Origin: Gemmiger sp. An194 | GTDB taxonomy: Bacteria; Bacillota; Clostridia; Oscillospirales; Ruminococcaceae | Direction: 5' to 3' | NCBI RefSeq assembly: GCF_002160145.1 | Contig: NZ_NFKA01000007.1 | Coordinates: 62,001 to 126,000 of the forward strand | DNA: 64,000 bases | Shown: one piece after another, positions 34,409 to 44,074 of the stretch | Layout of the letters: each line of letters opens with the position of its first letter | Position numbering within the stretch: the stretch's first letter is position 1 | Notes under the pieces: model-generated | Told to the model about the DNA's origin: nothing | Databases searched by the model: none | What the model saw: only the letters and a program-made list of their open reading frames with translations | Translations under genes and position numbers: made by a program

Positions 34409-36160
34409 ATGGCATTGGATGCCGCATTGCTGGCCCTCGCGGCCCGCGAATTGAAACAAACCCTGCTGGATGCCAAGATCGACAAGATCTTCGAGCCCAC
34501 CCGGGACGAGGTGGTCATTACACTGCGCACCCGGACGGATACCTTCAAGCTGCTGCTTTCCGCCCGCAGCGGTTCCGCCCGCGCCTGCCTGACGCAGGAC
34601 ACCTTTGAAAATCCGGCAGTTCCGCCCAGCTTCTGCATGCTGCTGCGCAAGCATCTGACCGGCGGCCGTCTGGTGGACCTGCGGGTGGAGCAGGGCGACC
34701 GGCTGGTCTTCTTCGAATTCCAGTGCACCAACGAGATGGGCGATCTGGTCCGCAACATCCTGGCGGTGGAGCTGATGGGCCGTTATTCCAATCTGGTGCT
34801 GGTGCAGGAGGGGCGGATCATCGATGCCCTCAAGCGGGTGGACTTCGAAGATTCTCAGATTCGCCAGCTGCTGCCGGGTCTGGCGTACACCCTGCCCCAG
34901 AAGCCCAACAAGCCGGATCTGTTCGCGGTGAGCAGCGCCGGGCTGGTGGCTGCCGCCTGTCAGAAGGATCTTCCGGTGGCGGATGCGCTCATGCGCAGCT
35001 GTGCCGGTGTGGGCCCGGTGGTCTGCCGGGAGGCAGCCTTCCGGGCGCTGGGGGAGAGCGCAGCCCAGGCGGATATGCTCACCGAGAGCGAGAAGACCGC
35101 GTTGATTGCCGCCATCGACGGCATCAAGGCGGATTACGAGGCGGGCGGCAAGCCCTGCCTGGCCTGCGACGAGACCGGCAAGCCGGTGGAGTTCAGCTTC
35201 ACCGCCCTGACCCAGTACGGCGAGCAGCGCCTGACCCATTACGACAGCTTCAGCACCATGCTGGAGGGGTATTACTCCACCAAGGACCGGGCCGAGCGGC
35301 TCCGCCAGAAGAGCAAGGACCTGGCCAAGACCGTGAAAAATCTGCACGAGCGTGCCATCCGCAAACAGGCCGCCCGAAAGGAAGAGCTGGCCCAGAGCGG
35401 CAAGGCCGATCAGCTGCGGCTGTACGGCGAGCTGCTGCAGGCCAACCTCTGGGCGGTGGACAAGGGCATGCGCAGCGTACAGGTGCTGAACTACTACGAC
35501 GGTCAGACCATTGAGATCCCGCTGGATGCCCGGCTGAATGGCGTGGGCAACGCCCAGAAGTATTTCAAGGAATACAAGAAAAAGCAGACCGCGGCCAAGA
35601 TGCTGAAAAAGCTGCTGGAGGAAGGCGAGCGGGAGATCGAATATCTGGGCACCGTGCTCTACGAGGTGGAGACCGCCACCGGCGAGCAGGCTCTGGGCGA
35701 GATCCGCGCCGAGCTGAAGAGCCAGGGCTATCTGAAGTATTACAAGATCCGGGACAAAAAGCAGAAGCCGGCGGATTTCTACCGCTATCGCTCTTCGGAC
35801 GGCTTTTTGATCCTGGTGGGCCGCAACAACCTGCAGAACGACAAGCTCACCCTGCATACCGCCCGTGGCAAGGACCTGTGGTTCCATGTGAAGGATGCAC
35901 CCGGCAGCCATACCGTGGTGATGAGCGAGGGCAAAGACATCCCCCTCACCACTCAGAACGAGGCGGCCATGCTGGCGGTGGTGCATTCCAGCCTGGCAGG
36001 CGGCGCCAAGGTGGCGGTGGACTACACCGAGGTGAAGAACATCCGCAAGACCGGCGACCTGAAGCCCGGCATGGTGCTCTATGAAAAATACGAGACCGGC
36101 TATATCACCCCGGAGGAGGGCATTGAGGAACGCCTGCGGGAACAGCCGGCCAAAAAGTGA
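34409..36160 (+). CDS. rqcH: RqcH/NFACT ribosome quality-control protein
   Basis: RqcH binds stalled 50S-peptidyl-tRNA complexes and adds alanine tails for degradation. The 583-residue protein has an NFACT-N domain (1 to about 230), a helix-hairpin-helix and coiled-coil centre (about 290-430), and the NFACT-R domain with RGKDLWFHVKDAPGSH (about 487-502). ATG 34409 has GAGGTGA upstream; the GTG at 34400 overlaps that site. Older annotation calls this family fibronectin-binding protein. Confidence 0.94.
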   Translation: MALDAALLALAARELKQTLLDAKIDKIFEPTRDEVVITLRTRTDTFKLLLSARSGSARACLTQDTFENPAVPPSFCMLLRKHLTGGRLVDLRVEQGDRLVFFEFQCTNEMGDLVRNILAVELMGRYSNLVLVQEGRIIDALKRVDFEDSQIRQLLPGLAYTLPQKPNKPDLFAVSSAGLVAAACQKDLPVADALMRSCAGVGPVVCREAAFRALGESAAQADMLTESEKTALIAAIDGIKADYEAGGKPCLACDETGKPVEFSFTALTQYGEQRLTHYDSFSTMLEGYYSTKDRAERLRQKSKDLAKTVKNLHERAIRKQAARKEELAQSGKADQLRLYGELLQANLWAVDKGMRSVQVLNYYDGQTIEIPLDARLNGVGNAQKYFKEYKKKQTAAKMLKKLLEEGEREIEYLGTVLYEVETATGEQALGEIRAELKSQGYLKYYKIRDKKQKPADFYRYRSSDGFLILVGRNNLQNDKLTLHTARGKDLWFHVKDAPGSHTVVMSEGKDIPLTTQNEAAMLAVVHSSLAGGAKVAVDYTEVKNIRKTGDLKPGMVLYEKYETGYITPEEGIEERLREQPAKK

Positions 36161-36179
36161 CGCGAAGGAGGAATCCATC

Positions 36180-36743
36180 ATGTATTGCAAACAGTGCGGC
36201 AGTTATCTGGAACCGGACACCTTGACCTGCCCGGTGTGCGGCGCTCCCGCGCCGGAGCAGCCCGCTCCCGAGCCGCAGCCCGCGCAGGCGGAGCCGGTGC
36301 AGCCCGGCAGCACACCGGAGCAGCACAGCGCCTCCTGGGAGTTTGGTGCAGGCGTTACGGGTGGTCCGGCCACCCCGCCGCCCCCGCCCTATGACGAGCC
36401 TCGCTACCAGCGCCAGGCACCGCCCGCGCCCGCCCCGAAAGCAGAGGATGAGCCGGAACCGCCGGTCAAGACGCTGGAATGGCTGTGGAGTTTGATTCTC
36501 ACCGCTGTTCCCATTGTCAATCTGGTGGTGCTGCTGATCTGGAGCTTCGGCGGCGGCACCAGCATCACCAAACGTAACTGGGCCCGGGCAAAGCTCATCC
36601 TGGTGGCAGTGAGCACGGTGGTCAGTGTGATCCTGTGCATCGCGCTCTTTGGCCTGGTCGCTTACTTCACCGGCTTTGGCTACGGTGGCTTCGGTCATGG
36701 CGGTTACGGCTACGGCTTTGATTCGCCTTTCTATTATTATTGA
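36180..36743 (+). CDS. Zinc-ribbon membrane protein
   Basis: The 187-residue protein starts with a zinc ribbon (C3, C6, C17, C20: YCKQCG ... TCPVCG), then a long Pro/Ala/Gln/Glu-rich linker (about 22-95), and two membrane helices (about 105-125 and 140-165). The last 20 residues are rich in Gly, Tyr and Phe (FGYGGFGHGGYGYG). AAGGAGG precedes the ATG. It follows rqcH by 19 nt. I know no function; the Gly/Tyr tail may mediate self-association. Confidence 0.75.
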   Translation: MYCKQCGSYLEPDTLTCPVCGAPAPEQPAPEPQPAQAEPVQPGSTPEQHSASWEFGAGVTGGPATPPPPPYDEPRYQRQAPPAPAPKAEDEPEPPVKTLEWLWSLILTAVPIVNLVVLLIWSFGGGTSITKRNWARAKLILVAVSTVVSVILCIALFGLVAYFTGFGYGGFGHGGYGYGFDSPFYYY

Positions 36744-36753
36744 TGCAGCATCT

Positions 36754-36779
36754 CCGGCGCGGGGTTCCGCCCGCGCCGG
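36754..36779 (+). terminator. Strong hairpin after the zinc-ribbon membrane gene
   Basis: A perfect 10-bp all-GC stem (36754-36763 with 36770-36779), 6-nt loop, without a T-run. It probably ends or protects the upstream transcript. Confidence 0.5.
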
Positions 36780-36884
36780 GGACCATCGCCTCCTGAAAGA
36801 AAGCAGGGAAAAGGCTATGTTAAAACGCGTTTGGCATATAGCCGAAAAACTTTTGAAAAATTTTATTTTTTTTACAAAAAGCCC

Positions 36885-36913
36885 TTGCAACCGGCGAATC
36901 CATGTGCTACAAT
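36885..36913 (+). promoter_or_regulatory. Promoter of the S10 ribosomal operon
   Basis: TTGCAA (36885-36890) and TACAAT (36908-36913), spacer 17 bp, preceded by an A/T-rich stretch (36846-36880) that could serve as an UP element. Confidence 0.8.
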
Positions 36914-36919
36914 AAGTCT

Positions 36920-37237
36920 CGGCTGCAAATGGCTTGTGTACCAAGCTGCGCAAGCCATGATATGCGTTGATGCGGGAGGTTGCCGTCACAAGACGGGTTT
37001 TTCCGCGGAGTATGTCCGATCTAGAACCGGGCGAAAGAATTACTGAGAGCAAAGGGATACGTACCCTGTCGCATTCTGCGCGGTGTACCAATGTCCAACT
37101 CAATTTGCCGAAGTCTGTCCGGGGGAACTGCCAAGCGGTTCACCGGCTTTTATCGTGCCAAATTGTGAAACACCCGGCGCTGTGTTCAGTAGTTGATCGG
37201 CCGCCTAGGCACCAAATAATTACAGGAGGCGACGAAA
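36920..37237 (+). promoter_or_regulatory. Long structured leader of the S10 operon
   Basis: About 318 nt between the predicted transcript start and rpsJ hold no gene. Clear stems are ATGGCTTG/CAAGCCAT (36929-36936 with 36951-36958) and a nested pair: GCGG/CCGC (36972-36975 with 37003-37006) around CCGTC/GACGG (36983-36987 with 36992-36996, loop ACAA). The place is where ribosomal proteins such as L4 control S10 operons in other bacteria. Control by L4 here is inference. Confidence 0.6.
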
Positions 37238-37549
37238 ATGGCAGTCAAAGAGAAAATCAGAATTCGTTTGCAGAGCTACGATCATCAGCTGATCGACGGT
37301 GCTGCTGAGAAGATTGTGGAGACCGCTAAGCGCACCGGCGCTCGCGTGTCCGGCCCCATCCCTCTGCCCACCGACAAGGAAGTGGTCACCATTCTGCGCG
37401 CTGTTCACAAGTACAAGGACAGCCGTGAGCAGTTCGAGACCCGCACCCACAAGCGTCTGATCGACATTCTGAAGCCGTCCAACAAGACGGTTGAGGCTCT
37501 CATGAGCCTGCAGCTCCCCGCTGGCGTAGACATCGAGATCAAGCTGTAA
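37238..37549 (+). CDS. rpsJ: 30S ribosomal protein S10
   Basis: First gene of the S10-spc-alpha cluster. The 103 residues contain the S10 signature region [20 protein letters not shown] and [10 protein letters not shown]10 also acts as NusE in antitermination. AGGAGG precedes the ATG. Confidence 0.99.
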   Translation: MAVKEKIRIRLQSYDHQLIDGAAEKIVETAKRTGARVSGPIPLPTDKEVVTILRAVHKYKDSREQFETRTHKRLIDILKPSNKTVEALMSLQLPAGVDIEIKL

Positions 37550-37650
37550 GCTTACATTTAAACAGGTAAGGGCGGCCGCTCTGGTGCCGCCAACTGCCGG
37601 ATTCAATGAAGGCAACATCGATCGAAATGCTATCCAAACGGAGAGGTCAT

Positions 37651-37680
37651 GTTGGCATCCAAGTTACTCACGATGTCAAC
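37651..37680 (+). promoter_or_regulatory. Hairpin in the rpsJ-rplC gap
   Basis: The 158-bp gap before rplC holds a 9-bp stem with one G-T pair (37651-37659 with 37672-37680). In a cluster where most gaps are below 30 bp, this may be a processing or translational control site for L3. Confidence 0.45.
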
Positions 37681-37707
37681 CAATAACCTTATAGGAGGAA
37701 AAGAAAA

Positions 37708-38340
37708 ATGCAAAAAGGTATCATCGGCAAAAAGCTGGGCATGACTCAACTGTTCGATGAGAACGGCAAGGTCGTTCCCGTAACCGTCATCGAGGCTGGT
37801 CCCTGCACCGTAGTGCAGAAGAAGACCGTTGAGAGCGACGGCTATCAGGCAGTTCAGCTGGGCTTCGGCGAAGTTTCCGCTAAGCGCGTAAACAAGCCCG
37901 CCAAGGGCCACTTCGCTAAGGCGGACGTTGCTCCCAAGAAGACCCTGCGTGAGTTCCGCCTGGCGGATATCAGCGCCATGAACGTGGGCGATATCCTGAA
38001 GGCCGACGTGTTCGCTGCTGGCGACCACATCGACGTAGTTGGCGTAAGCAAAGGTAAGGGCTACGCCGGCACCATCAAGCGCTGGAACGGCCATCGCCTG
38101 CGCGAGAGCCACGGCACCGGCCCCGTTGCCCGTCATGCGGGTTCCATGGGCGCCTGCTCCACTCCCAGCCGCGTATTCAAGGGCAAGAAGCTGCCCGGCC
38201 ACCTGGGCGCCGAGCGGGTTACCATCCAGAACCTGACCGTCGTCAAGGTAGACGCCGAAAATAATCTGATCGCTATCAAAGGCGCTGTTCCCGGCCCCAA
38301 GGGCGCTGTGGTTTGCATCAGCGATAGCGTGAAGGCGTAA
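37708..38340 (+). CDS. rplC: 50S ribosomal protein L3
   Basis: The 210-residue protein initiates 50S assembly. It has [20 protein letters not shown] at the N-terminus and the glutamine-loop region [20 protein letters not shown] in place of the classic GSIGQ; other parts are normal. AGGAGG precedes the ATG. Confidence 0.98.
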   Translation: MQKGIIGKKLGMTQLFDENGKVVPVTVIEAGPCTVVQKKTVESDGYQAVQLGFGEVSAKRVNKPAKGHFAKADVAPKKTLREFRLADISAMNVGDILKADVFAAGDHIDVVGVSKGKGYAGTIKRWNGHRLRESHGTGPVARHAGSMGACSTPSRVFKGKKLPGHLGAERVTIQNLTVVKVDAENNLIAIKGAVPGPKGAVVCISDSVKA

Positions 38341-38354
38341 GGAGGGAAAGCACA

Positions 38355-38978
38355 ATGGCACAATTTGACGTTTTGGATATGAACGGCAAGAAAGTTTCCA
38401 CCGTAGAGCTTTCCGACGCCGTGTTCGGTATCACCCCCAACGAGAAGGCTGTGCACGCCGCTGTGGTCAACTTCCTGGCCAACCAGCGTCAGGGCACTCA
38501 GAGCACCAAGACCCGCAGCGAGGTTCGCGGCGGCGGCCGTAAGCCCTGGCGTCAGAAGGGCACCGGTCATGCCCGTCAGGGTTCCATCCGCGCTCCCCAG
38601 TGGACTCACGGTGGCGTTGCTCTGGGCCCCAAGCCCCGCGATTACAGCTACCGCATCAACCGCAAGGTTAAGCGTCTGGCCATCCTGAGCGCTCTGAGCG
38701 CCAAGGCTGCTGCCGGCGACATGATCCTGGTCGACAACCTGAGCGTTGCCGAGTACAAGACCAAGACCGTGGTCAACATGCTGAACGCCCTGGGCGTTAG
38801 CAAGAAGGCCCTGATCGTTACCCCCGAGGTCGAGGCTAAGCTCGTGAAGAGCGCCGCCAACATCCCCGGCGTGGTTACCACCGTGGCTACCAGCGTGAAC
38901 ACCTACGACGTTGTGAACGCCGACAAGTTCATCCTGAGCGTAGACGCGGCCAAGAAACTTGAGGAGGTTCTGGGCTAA
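38355..38978 (+). CDS. rplD: 50S ribosomal protein L4
   Basis: The 207-residue L4 lines the exit tunnel with its loop (RGGGRKPWRQKGTGHARQGS) and represses the S10 operon in some bacteria. It overlaps rplW by 1 nt (TAATG). Confidence 0.99.
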   Translation: MAQFDVLDMNGKKVSTVELSDAVFGITPNEKAVHAAVVNFLANQRQGTQSTKTRSEVRGGGRKPWRQKGTGHARQGSIRAPQWTHGGVALGPKPRDYSYRINRKVKRLAILSALSAKAAAGDMILVDNLSVAEYKTKTVVNMLNALGVSKKALIVTPEVEAKLVKSAANIPGVVTTVATSVNTYDVVNADKFILSVDAAKKLEEVLG

Positions 38979-39271
38979 TGAAAACTGCACAAGACATCAT
39001 CCTGGCTCCTGTCATTACCGAGAACTCTATGGCGGGCATTGCTTCCAAGAAGTACACCTTCAAGGTTGCCACCGATGCCAACAAGGTAGAGATCGCTAAG
39101 GCCGTTGAGAAGCTGTTCGGCGTCCAGGTCGAGAAGGTTAACACCATCAACGTGCGCGGCCGTTACCGCCGCCAGGGCATGCACGGCGGTTACACCGCTG
39201 CCAAGAAGAAGGCTGTTGTTACCCTGAAAGAGGGCAGCAAGGGCATCGAGTTCTTCGAGAGCATGGTATAA
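38978..39271 (+). CDS. rplW: 50S ribosomal protein L23
   Basis: The 97-residue L23 sits at the exit of the peptide tunnel, where trigger factor and SRP dock. Signature regions are LAPVITENSM and KVNTINVRGRYRR. Start overlaps the rplD stop. Confidence 0.98.
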   Translation: MKTAQDIILAPVITENSMAGIASKKYTFKVATDANKVEIAKAVEKLFGVQVEKVNTINVRGRYRRQGMHGGYTAAKKKAVVTLKEGSKGIEFFESMV

Positions 39272-39274
39272 GAG

Positions 39275-39315
39275 ATCGTTTCAAACGATTTCTTCCAAGA
39301 GCCCGAGCAGGGCTC
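39275..39315 (+). promoter_or_regulatory. Two small hairpins in the rplW-rplB gap
   Basis: ATCGTTT/AAACGAT (39275-39281 with 39283-39289) and GAGCCC/GGGCTC (39299-39304 with 39310-39315) lie in a 98-bp gap. The first has a one-base centre and would more likely act as a DNA dyad than as an RNA hairpin. Confidence 0.35.
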
Positions 39316-39369
39316 ATGTATGGGGATATGACCCCGATAACAATTCATAAGTAACGAAGGAGAATAGCA

Positions 39370-40200
39370 ATGGCTATCAAGAAGTATAAGCCGACTACCC
39401 CGGGCCGCCGCGGTATGACTGTTACTGACTACAGCGTGCTGAGCAAAGTGGCCCCCGAGCGTAGCCTGCTGGAGCCCATGAAGAAGGCTTCCGGCCGCAA
39501 CAACACCGGCCGCATCACCGTTCGCCATCACGGCGGCGGCAATCGCACCAAGTACCGTGTGATCGATTTCAAGCGCAACAAGTTTGATGTTCCCGCTACT
39601 GTAAAGACCCTGGAGTACGATCCCAACCGTTCTGCTCACATCGCTCTGGTTCAGTACGAGGACGGCGAGAAGCGTTACATCCTGGCTCCCGAAGGCCTGA
39701 AGGTTGGCGATGTGATCATGGCTGGCCCCAATGCCGACATCAAGCCCGGCAACGCTCTGCCCTTCGCCAACATCCCTGTTGGTACCATCATCCACAACAT
39801 CGAGCTGTACCCCGGTAAGGGCGGCCAGCTGGTGCGCAGCGCCGGCAACATGGCTCAGCTGATGGCGAAAGAGAACGGCTACGCTCTGGTTCGCCTGCCC
39901 TCCGGCGAGATGCGCAACATTCCTCTGAACTGCATCGCTACCATCGGCCAGGTTGGCAACGTGGATCACGAGAACGTGAACATCGGTAAGGCCGGCCGCA
40001 AGCGCCACATGGGTTGGCGTCCCACTGTTCGCGGTTCTGTTATGAACCCCTGCGATCACCCCCACGGTGGTGGTGAGGGCAAGAGCCCCGTTGGCCGTCC
40101 CGGCCCTGTTACCCCCTGGGGCAAGCCTGCTATGGGTTACAAGACCCGCAAGCATCACAACCGCTCTGACAAGTTCATTGTCAAGCGCGCGAACGGTTAA
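39370..40200 (+). CDS. rplB: 50S ribosomal protein L2
   Basis: The 276-residue L2 supports the peptidyl-transferase centre. The conserved [14 protein letters not shown] motif with the essential histidine is present. AAGGAG precedes the ATG. Confidence 0.99.
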   Translation: MAIKKYKPTTPGRRGMTVTDYSVLSKVAPERSLLEPMKKASGRNNTGRITVRHHGGGNRTKYRVIDFKRNKFDVPATVKTLEYDPNRSAHIALVQYEDGEKRYILAPEGLKVGDVIMAGPNADIKPGNALPFANIPVGTIIHNIELYPGKGGQLVRSAGNMAQLMAKENGYALVRLPSGEMRNIPLNCIATIGQVGNVDHENVNIGKAGRKRHMGWRPTVRGSVMNPCDHPHGGGEGKSPVGRPGPVTPWGKPAMGYKTRKHHNRSDKFIVKRANG

Positions 40201-40215
40201 GAGAGGAGAACGAAC

Positions 40216-40488
40216 ATGGGTAGAAGTGTTAAGAAGGGACCTTATGTCCTGCCTGTTCTGCTGAAGCGCGTTCAGGAGATGAATGCCGCCGGTGAGAAGC
40301 GGGTTCTGAAGACCTGGAGCCGCTCCTCCACCATTTTCCCTGATTTTGTCGGTCACACCTTCGCGGTGCACGACGGCCGCAAGCATGTGCCTGTGTATGT
40401 AACTGAGGATATGGTTGGTCACAAGCTGGGCGAGTTCGCCCCCACCCGTACCTTCAAGGGCCATGCCGGCTCCAAGACCGGTAAGTAA
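40216..40488 (+). CDS. rpsS: 30S ribosomal protein S19
   Basis: The 90-residue protein shows the S19 motif [20 protein letters not shown] and contacts the 50S subunit at the head of the 30S. Confidence 0.99.
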   Translation: MGRSVKKGPYVLPVLLKRVQEMNAAGEKRVLKTWSRSSTIFPDFVGHTFAVHDGRKHVPVYVTEDMVGHKLGEFAPTRTFKGHAGSKTGK

Positions 40489-40508
40489 TTAAAAGGAGGA
40501 GTAAAGCA

Positions 40509-40844
40509 ATGGAAGCTAGGGCACATCTTAGATACGCCCGCATCAGCCCCCGGAAGGTTTCGGTTGTTCTGGATCTGATCCGCAACCAGCCTCTGGATAA
40601 GGCGCTGGCGATTCTGCAGTACACCCCGAAGGCCGCTTGCGAGCCCCTTCTGAAACTGGTGAAGTCTGCTGCCGCGAACGCGGAGAACAACCACAACATG
40701 GATAAGAACAGCCTGTATGTGGCCGAGTGCTTTGTTACCCCCGGCCCCACCCTGAAGCGCATCCGTCCCCGCGCCCAGGGCCGCGCTTACCGTGTGCTGA
40801 AGCGCACCAGCCATGTGACCGTGGTTCTGAAAGAGAAAGAGTAA
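40509..40844 (+). CDS. rplV: 50S ribosomal protein L22
   Basis: The 111-residue protein begins [17 protein letters not shown] and carries the tunnel-lining beta-hairpin region [18 protein letters not shown], the site of macrolide interactions. Confidence 0.99.
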   Translation: MEARAHLRYARISPRKVSVVLDLIRNQPLDKALAILQYTPKAACEPLLKLVKSAAANAENNHNMDKNSLYVAECFVTPGPTLKRIRPRAQGRAYRVLKRTSHVTVVLKEKE

Positions 40845-40857
40845 GGAGGTAAACACA

Positions 40858-41544
40858 ATGGGCCAGAAAGTCAATCCCCACGGCATTCGCGTGGGTGTAA
40901 TCAAAGATTGGGACAGCCGCTGGTTTACTTCCAAGAAGGAATTCGGCGACACCCTGGTCGAGGACTACAAGATCCGTAAGACCCTGAAGAAGCAGCTCTT
41001 CGGCGCGGGTATCCCCAAGATCGAGATCGAGCGCACTGTGGACAATCAGTCCGGCGCTCCCAAGCTGAAGGTCAACATCTTCTGCGCTAAGCCCGGTATG
41101 GTTATCGGCAAGGGCGGCAGCGAGATCACCAAGCTGCAGGAGCAGCTGGCTAAGATGACCGGCAAGGCCGTCAACGTGAACATCGTTGAGGTTAAGAACA
41201 TGGACACCAACGCTCAGCTGGTAGCTGAGAACATCGCCGCTCAGCTGGAGCGCCGCATTGGCTTCCGCCGTGCGATGAAGCAGTGCATGGGCCGTGCGAT
41301 GCAGCGTGGCGCCAAGGGCATCAAGACCCAGGTTTCCGGCCGTCTGGGCGGCGCGGACATCGCCCGCACCGAGAGCTACCACGAGGGCACCATTCCCCTG
41401 CAGACCCTGCGCGCCGACATCGACTACGGCTTCGCTGAGGCTGCTACCACCTACGGCCGCATCGGCGTTAAGGTGTGGATCTACAAGGGTGAGGTTCTGA
41501 AGGGTTCCAAGCCCGCATCCCGTAAAGAAGGAGGCAACAAGTAA
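40858..41544 (+). CDS. rpsC: 30S ribosomal protein S3
   Basis: The 228-residue protein has the KH domain with [11 protein letters not shown] and the C-terminal S3 domain ([18 protein letters not shown]). Its stop overlaps the rplP start (TAATG). Confidence 0.99.
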   Translation: MGQKVNPHGIRVGVIKDWDSRWFTSKKEFGDTLVEDYKIRKTLKKQLFGAGIPKIEIERTVDNQSGAPKLKVNIFCAKPGMVIGKGGSEITKLQEQLAKMTGKAVNVNIVEVKNMDTNAQLVAENIAAQLERRIGFRRAMKQCMGRAMQRGAKGIKTQVSGRLGGADIARTESYHEGTIPLQTLRADIDYGFAEAATTYGRIGVKVWIYKGEVLKGSKPASRKEGGNK

Positions 41545-41981
41545 TGTTACTGCCTAAGCGCGTCAAATACCGCCGTGTGCATCGTGGTCGTATGACCGGT
41601 AAAGCCATGCGCGGCAACACTGTTAACCAGGGCCAGTATGGTCTTGTTGCTCTGGAGCCCGGCTGGATCGACTCCCGTCAGATCGAGGCCGCCCGTATCG
41701 CCATGACCCGTTACATCAAGCGTGGCGGTAAGGTTTGGATCAAGATCTTCCCCGATAAGCCCGTTACCGAGAAGCCCGCTGAGACCCGAATGGGTTCCGG
41801 TAAAGGCTCTCCCGAGTACTGGGTGGCCGTTGTGAAGCCCGGCCGCGTGCTGTTTGAGCTGGCCGACGTGAACGAGGAGATCGCTCGCGAGGCTCTGCGC
41901 CTGGCCATGCACAAACTGCCTGTTAAGTGCAAGTTCGCTAAGCGCGAAGAGAATGTAGTAGAGGAGGGTGGCAACGCATGA
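41544..41981 (+). CDS. rplP: 50S ribosomal protein L16
   Basis: The 145-residue protein opens [17 protein letters not shown] and has the [20 protein letters not shown] signature near the A and P sites. It overlaps rpmC by 4 nt. Confidence 0.99.
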   Translation: MLLPKRVKYRRVHRGRMTGKAMRGNTVNQGQYGLVALEPGWIDSRQIEAARIAMTRYIKRGGKVWIKIFPDKPVTEKPAETRMGSGKGSPEYWVAVVKPGRVLFELADVNEEIAREALRLAMHKLPVKCKFAKREENVVEEGGNA

Positions 41982-42163
41982 AAGCTGCAGAACTGCGCGG
42001 TATGTCCGCTGCTGACCTGAATAAGAAGCTGGCCGAGCTGAAGGAAGAGCTGTTCAACCTGCGTTTTCAGCACGCCATCAACCAGCTGGAGAACCCCGGC
42101 CGCATCGAGACCGTTAAGCGCGACATCGCTCGTGTGCTGACTGTCCTGGCTGAGAAAGCGTAA
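41978..42163 (+). CDS. rpmC: 50S ribosomal protein L29
   Basis: A 61-residue two-helix protein with [20 protein letters not shown], next to the tunnel exit. Start overlaps the rplP stop (ATGA). Confidence 0.98.
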   Translation: MKAAELRGMSAADLNKKLAELKEELFNLRFQHAINQLENPGRIETVKRDIARVLTVLAEKA

Positions 42164-42176
42164 AGGAGGTTAAACG

Positions 42177-42431
42177 ATGGAACGCAATTTGAGAAAGACC
42201 CGTGTGGGCACCGTTGTGTCCGACAAGATGGATAAGACCATCGTGGTTGCCGTGAAAGACAGCGTGCAGCACCCCCTTTACAAGAAGATCCTGAAGCGCA
42301 CTGTTAAGTTCAAAGCCCACGACGAAAACAACGAGTGCGGCATTGGCGACCGTGTAATGATCATGGAAACCCGCCCCCTGTCCAAGGACAAGCGCTGGCG
42401 CATGGTCAAAATCGTAGAGAAGGCGAAGTAA
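42177..42431 (+). CDS. rpsQ: 30S ribosomal protein S17
   Basis: The 84-residue protein contains [18 protein letters not shown] and the [18 protein letters not shown] signature. AAAGGAGG precedes the ATG. Confidence 0.98.
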   Translation: MERNLRKTRVGTVVSDKMDKTIVVAVKDSVQHPLYKKILKRTVKFKAHDENNECGIGDRVMIMETRPLSKDKRWRMVKIVEKAK

Positions 42432-42460
42432 GCCTGGTACTTTGAAAGGAGGATCTGGCA

Positions 42461-42829
42461 ATGGTTCAGATGCAAACTTATCTCAAAGTGGCCGACAACA
42501 CCGGTGCCAAAGAGTTAATGTGCATTCGTGTGCTGGGCGGCTCCCGCAAGAGATACGCTAACATCGGTGACGTTGTGGTTGCTTCTGTTAAGAAGGCAGC
42601 TCCCGGCGGCACTGTGAAAAAAGGCGACGTGGTCAAGGCTGTGATCGTTCGCAGCAAGCAGGGCCTGCGTCGTGAGGACGGCAGCTACATCCGTTTCGAC
42701 GAGAACGCTGCGGTCATCATCCGTGAAGACAAGAACCCGAGAGGCACCCGTATCTTTGGACCCGTTGCTCGCGAGCTGCGTGAGAACGGCTACCTGAAGA
42801 TCTTGAGCCTGGCTCCGGAATCGCTGTAA
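42461..42829 (+). CDS. rplN: 50S ribosomal protein L14
   Basis: The 122-residue protein starts [19 protein letters not shown] and ends with [21 protein letters not shown]14 lies at the subunit interface and is also the RsfS binding site. Confidence 0.99.
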   Translation: MVQMQTYLKVADNTGAKELMCIRVLGGSRKRYANIGDVVVASVKKAAPGGTVKKGDVVKAVIVRSKQGLRREDGSYIRFDENAAVIIREDKNPRGTRIFGPVARELRENGYLKILSLAPESL

Positions 42830-42842
42830 GGAGGTTTTAAGA

Positions 42843-43157
42843 ATGAACAATCTTCATGTTAAAACCGGCGACAACGTAATGATCATCAGCGGTAAAGACA
42901 AAGGCAAGACCGGCAAAGTGATCGCTGTTAGCCCCAAGGAGGGCAAGGTGATCGTTGAGGGTCTGAACATGGTCACCAAGCACGTGAAACCCCGCCGCCA
43001 GGGCGAGCAGGGCGGTATCGTGAAGGCCGAGGGTGCTATCTACGCCTGCAAGGTTATGCCGGTTTGCCCCAAGTGCGGCAAGGCCACCCGCGTGGCTCAC
43101 GCTGCCAAGGATGGCAAGAATGTGCGCGTCTGCCGTAAGTGCGGCGCCGAGCTGTAA
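42843..43157 (+). CDS. rplX: 50S ribosomal protein L24 with C-terminal zinc ribbon
   Basis: The 104-residue protein has the KOW domain ([18 protein letters not shown]) and a C-terminal extension with C75, C78, C97 and C100 (CPKC ... CRKC), which should bind zinc. AAGGAGG precedes the ATG. Confidence 0.97.
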   Translation: MNNLHVKTGDNVMIISGKDKGKTGKVIAVSPKEGKVIVEGLNMVTKHVKPRRQGEQGGIVKAEGAIYACKVMPVCPKCGKATRVAHAAKDGKNVRVCRKCGAEL

Positions 43158-43174
43158 GGAGGGAATACAACACA

Positions 43175-43714
43175 ATGGCACGTTTGAAAGAAAAGTATGT
43201 CAATGAAGTTGCTCCCGCCCTGATGAGCAAGTTTGGGTACAAGAGCGTTATGCAGATCCCCAAGCTGGACAAGGTAGTCGTCAACGTTGGCTGCGGCGAC
43301 GCTAAGGACAACCAGAAGATGCTGGACGCCATCCTGGGCGACATCGCTCAGATCACCGGCCAGAAGCCCGTTGTGTGCCGTGCCAAGAAGAGCGTTGCGA
43401 ACTTCAAGCTGCGCGAAGGCATGCCCATCGGCGTGAAGGTCACCCTGCGTGGCGAGCGCATGTACGAGTTCGTGGATCGTCTGTTCAGCGTGGCTCTGCC
43501 CCGCGTGCGTGACTTCCGCGGCATCAACGGCAACTCCTTCGACGGCCGCGGCAACTACGCTGTGGGCATCAAGGAGCAGCTGATCTTCCCCGAGATCGAC
43601 TATGATAAGATCGACGCTGTGCGTGGCATGGACATCTGCTTCGTGACCACCGCCAAGACCGACGAAGAGTCCAAGGAGCTGCTGAAGGCTCTGGGCGCTC
43701 CGTTCGCTAACTAA
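43175..43714 (+). CDS. rplE: 50S ribosomal protein L5
   Basis: The 179-residue L5 binds 5S rRNA. Signature parts are [16 protein letters not shown] and [20 protein letters not shown] 43175 follows AAGGAGGG; an upstream in-frame extension overlaps rplX and lacks a site. Confidence 0.98.
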   Translation: MARLKEKYVNEVAPALMSKFGYKSVMQIPKLDKVVVNVGCGDAKDNQKMLDAILGDIAQITGQKPVVCRAKKSVANFKLREGMPIGVKVTLRGERMYEFVDRLFSVALPRVRDFRGINGNSFDGRGNYAVGIKEQLIFPEIDYDKIDAVRGMDICFVTTAKTDEESKELLKALGAPFAN

Positions 43715-43728
43715 GGGAGGGTACGACT

Positions 43729-43914
43729 GTGGCAAAAACTTCTATGAAGATCAAGCAGCAGCGCGAGCCTAAGTTCTCCACCCGCGGTTACAACCGCTGC
43801 AAGATCTGTGGCCGTCCCCACGCCTACCTGCGCAAGTACGGTATCTGCCGTATCTGCTTCCGTGAGCTCGCTTACAAGGGCGAGATCCCCGGCGTGAAGA
43901 AAGCCAGCTGGTAA
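43729..43914 (+). CDS. rpsN: 30S ribosomal protein S14, zinc form
   Basis: The 61-residue type Z S14 has C24, C27, C40 and C43 (CKICGRP ... CRICF) as zinc ligands. The start codon is GTG with GGGAGG upstream. Confidence 0.98.
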   Translation: MAKTSMKIKQQREPKFSTRGYNRCKICGRPHAYLRKYGICRICFRELAYKGEIPGVKKASW

Positions 43915-43944
43915 ACACTGTTTTAAGCTGTGAGTTCCTTTGCG

Positions 43945-44030
43945 CTCCTCCCCGTGCCGGTTCGGCGCGGCGGGGGAGGCGGCAAGGGGTCTCACACTTA
44001 AATATATGTGAGGCGTTTGTCTCACAACTG
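43945..44030 (+). promoter_or_regulatory. Structured gap between rpsN and rpsH
   Basis: In a 160-bp gap, a long GC-rich hairpin (43945-43978, about 16 pairs with one bulge) is followed by CTCACA ... TGTGAG and further CTCACA copies (about 43990-44028). No T-run follows. S8 controls this part of the cluster in other bacteria by binding mRNA, so an S8-type site is possible; it is not proven here. Confidence 0.5.
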
Positions 44031-44074
44031 TCCGAACAAAAACGAAACGAAGAACCTTAAAGGAGGTTAGTGGC

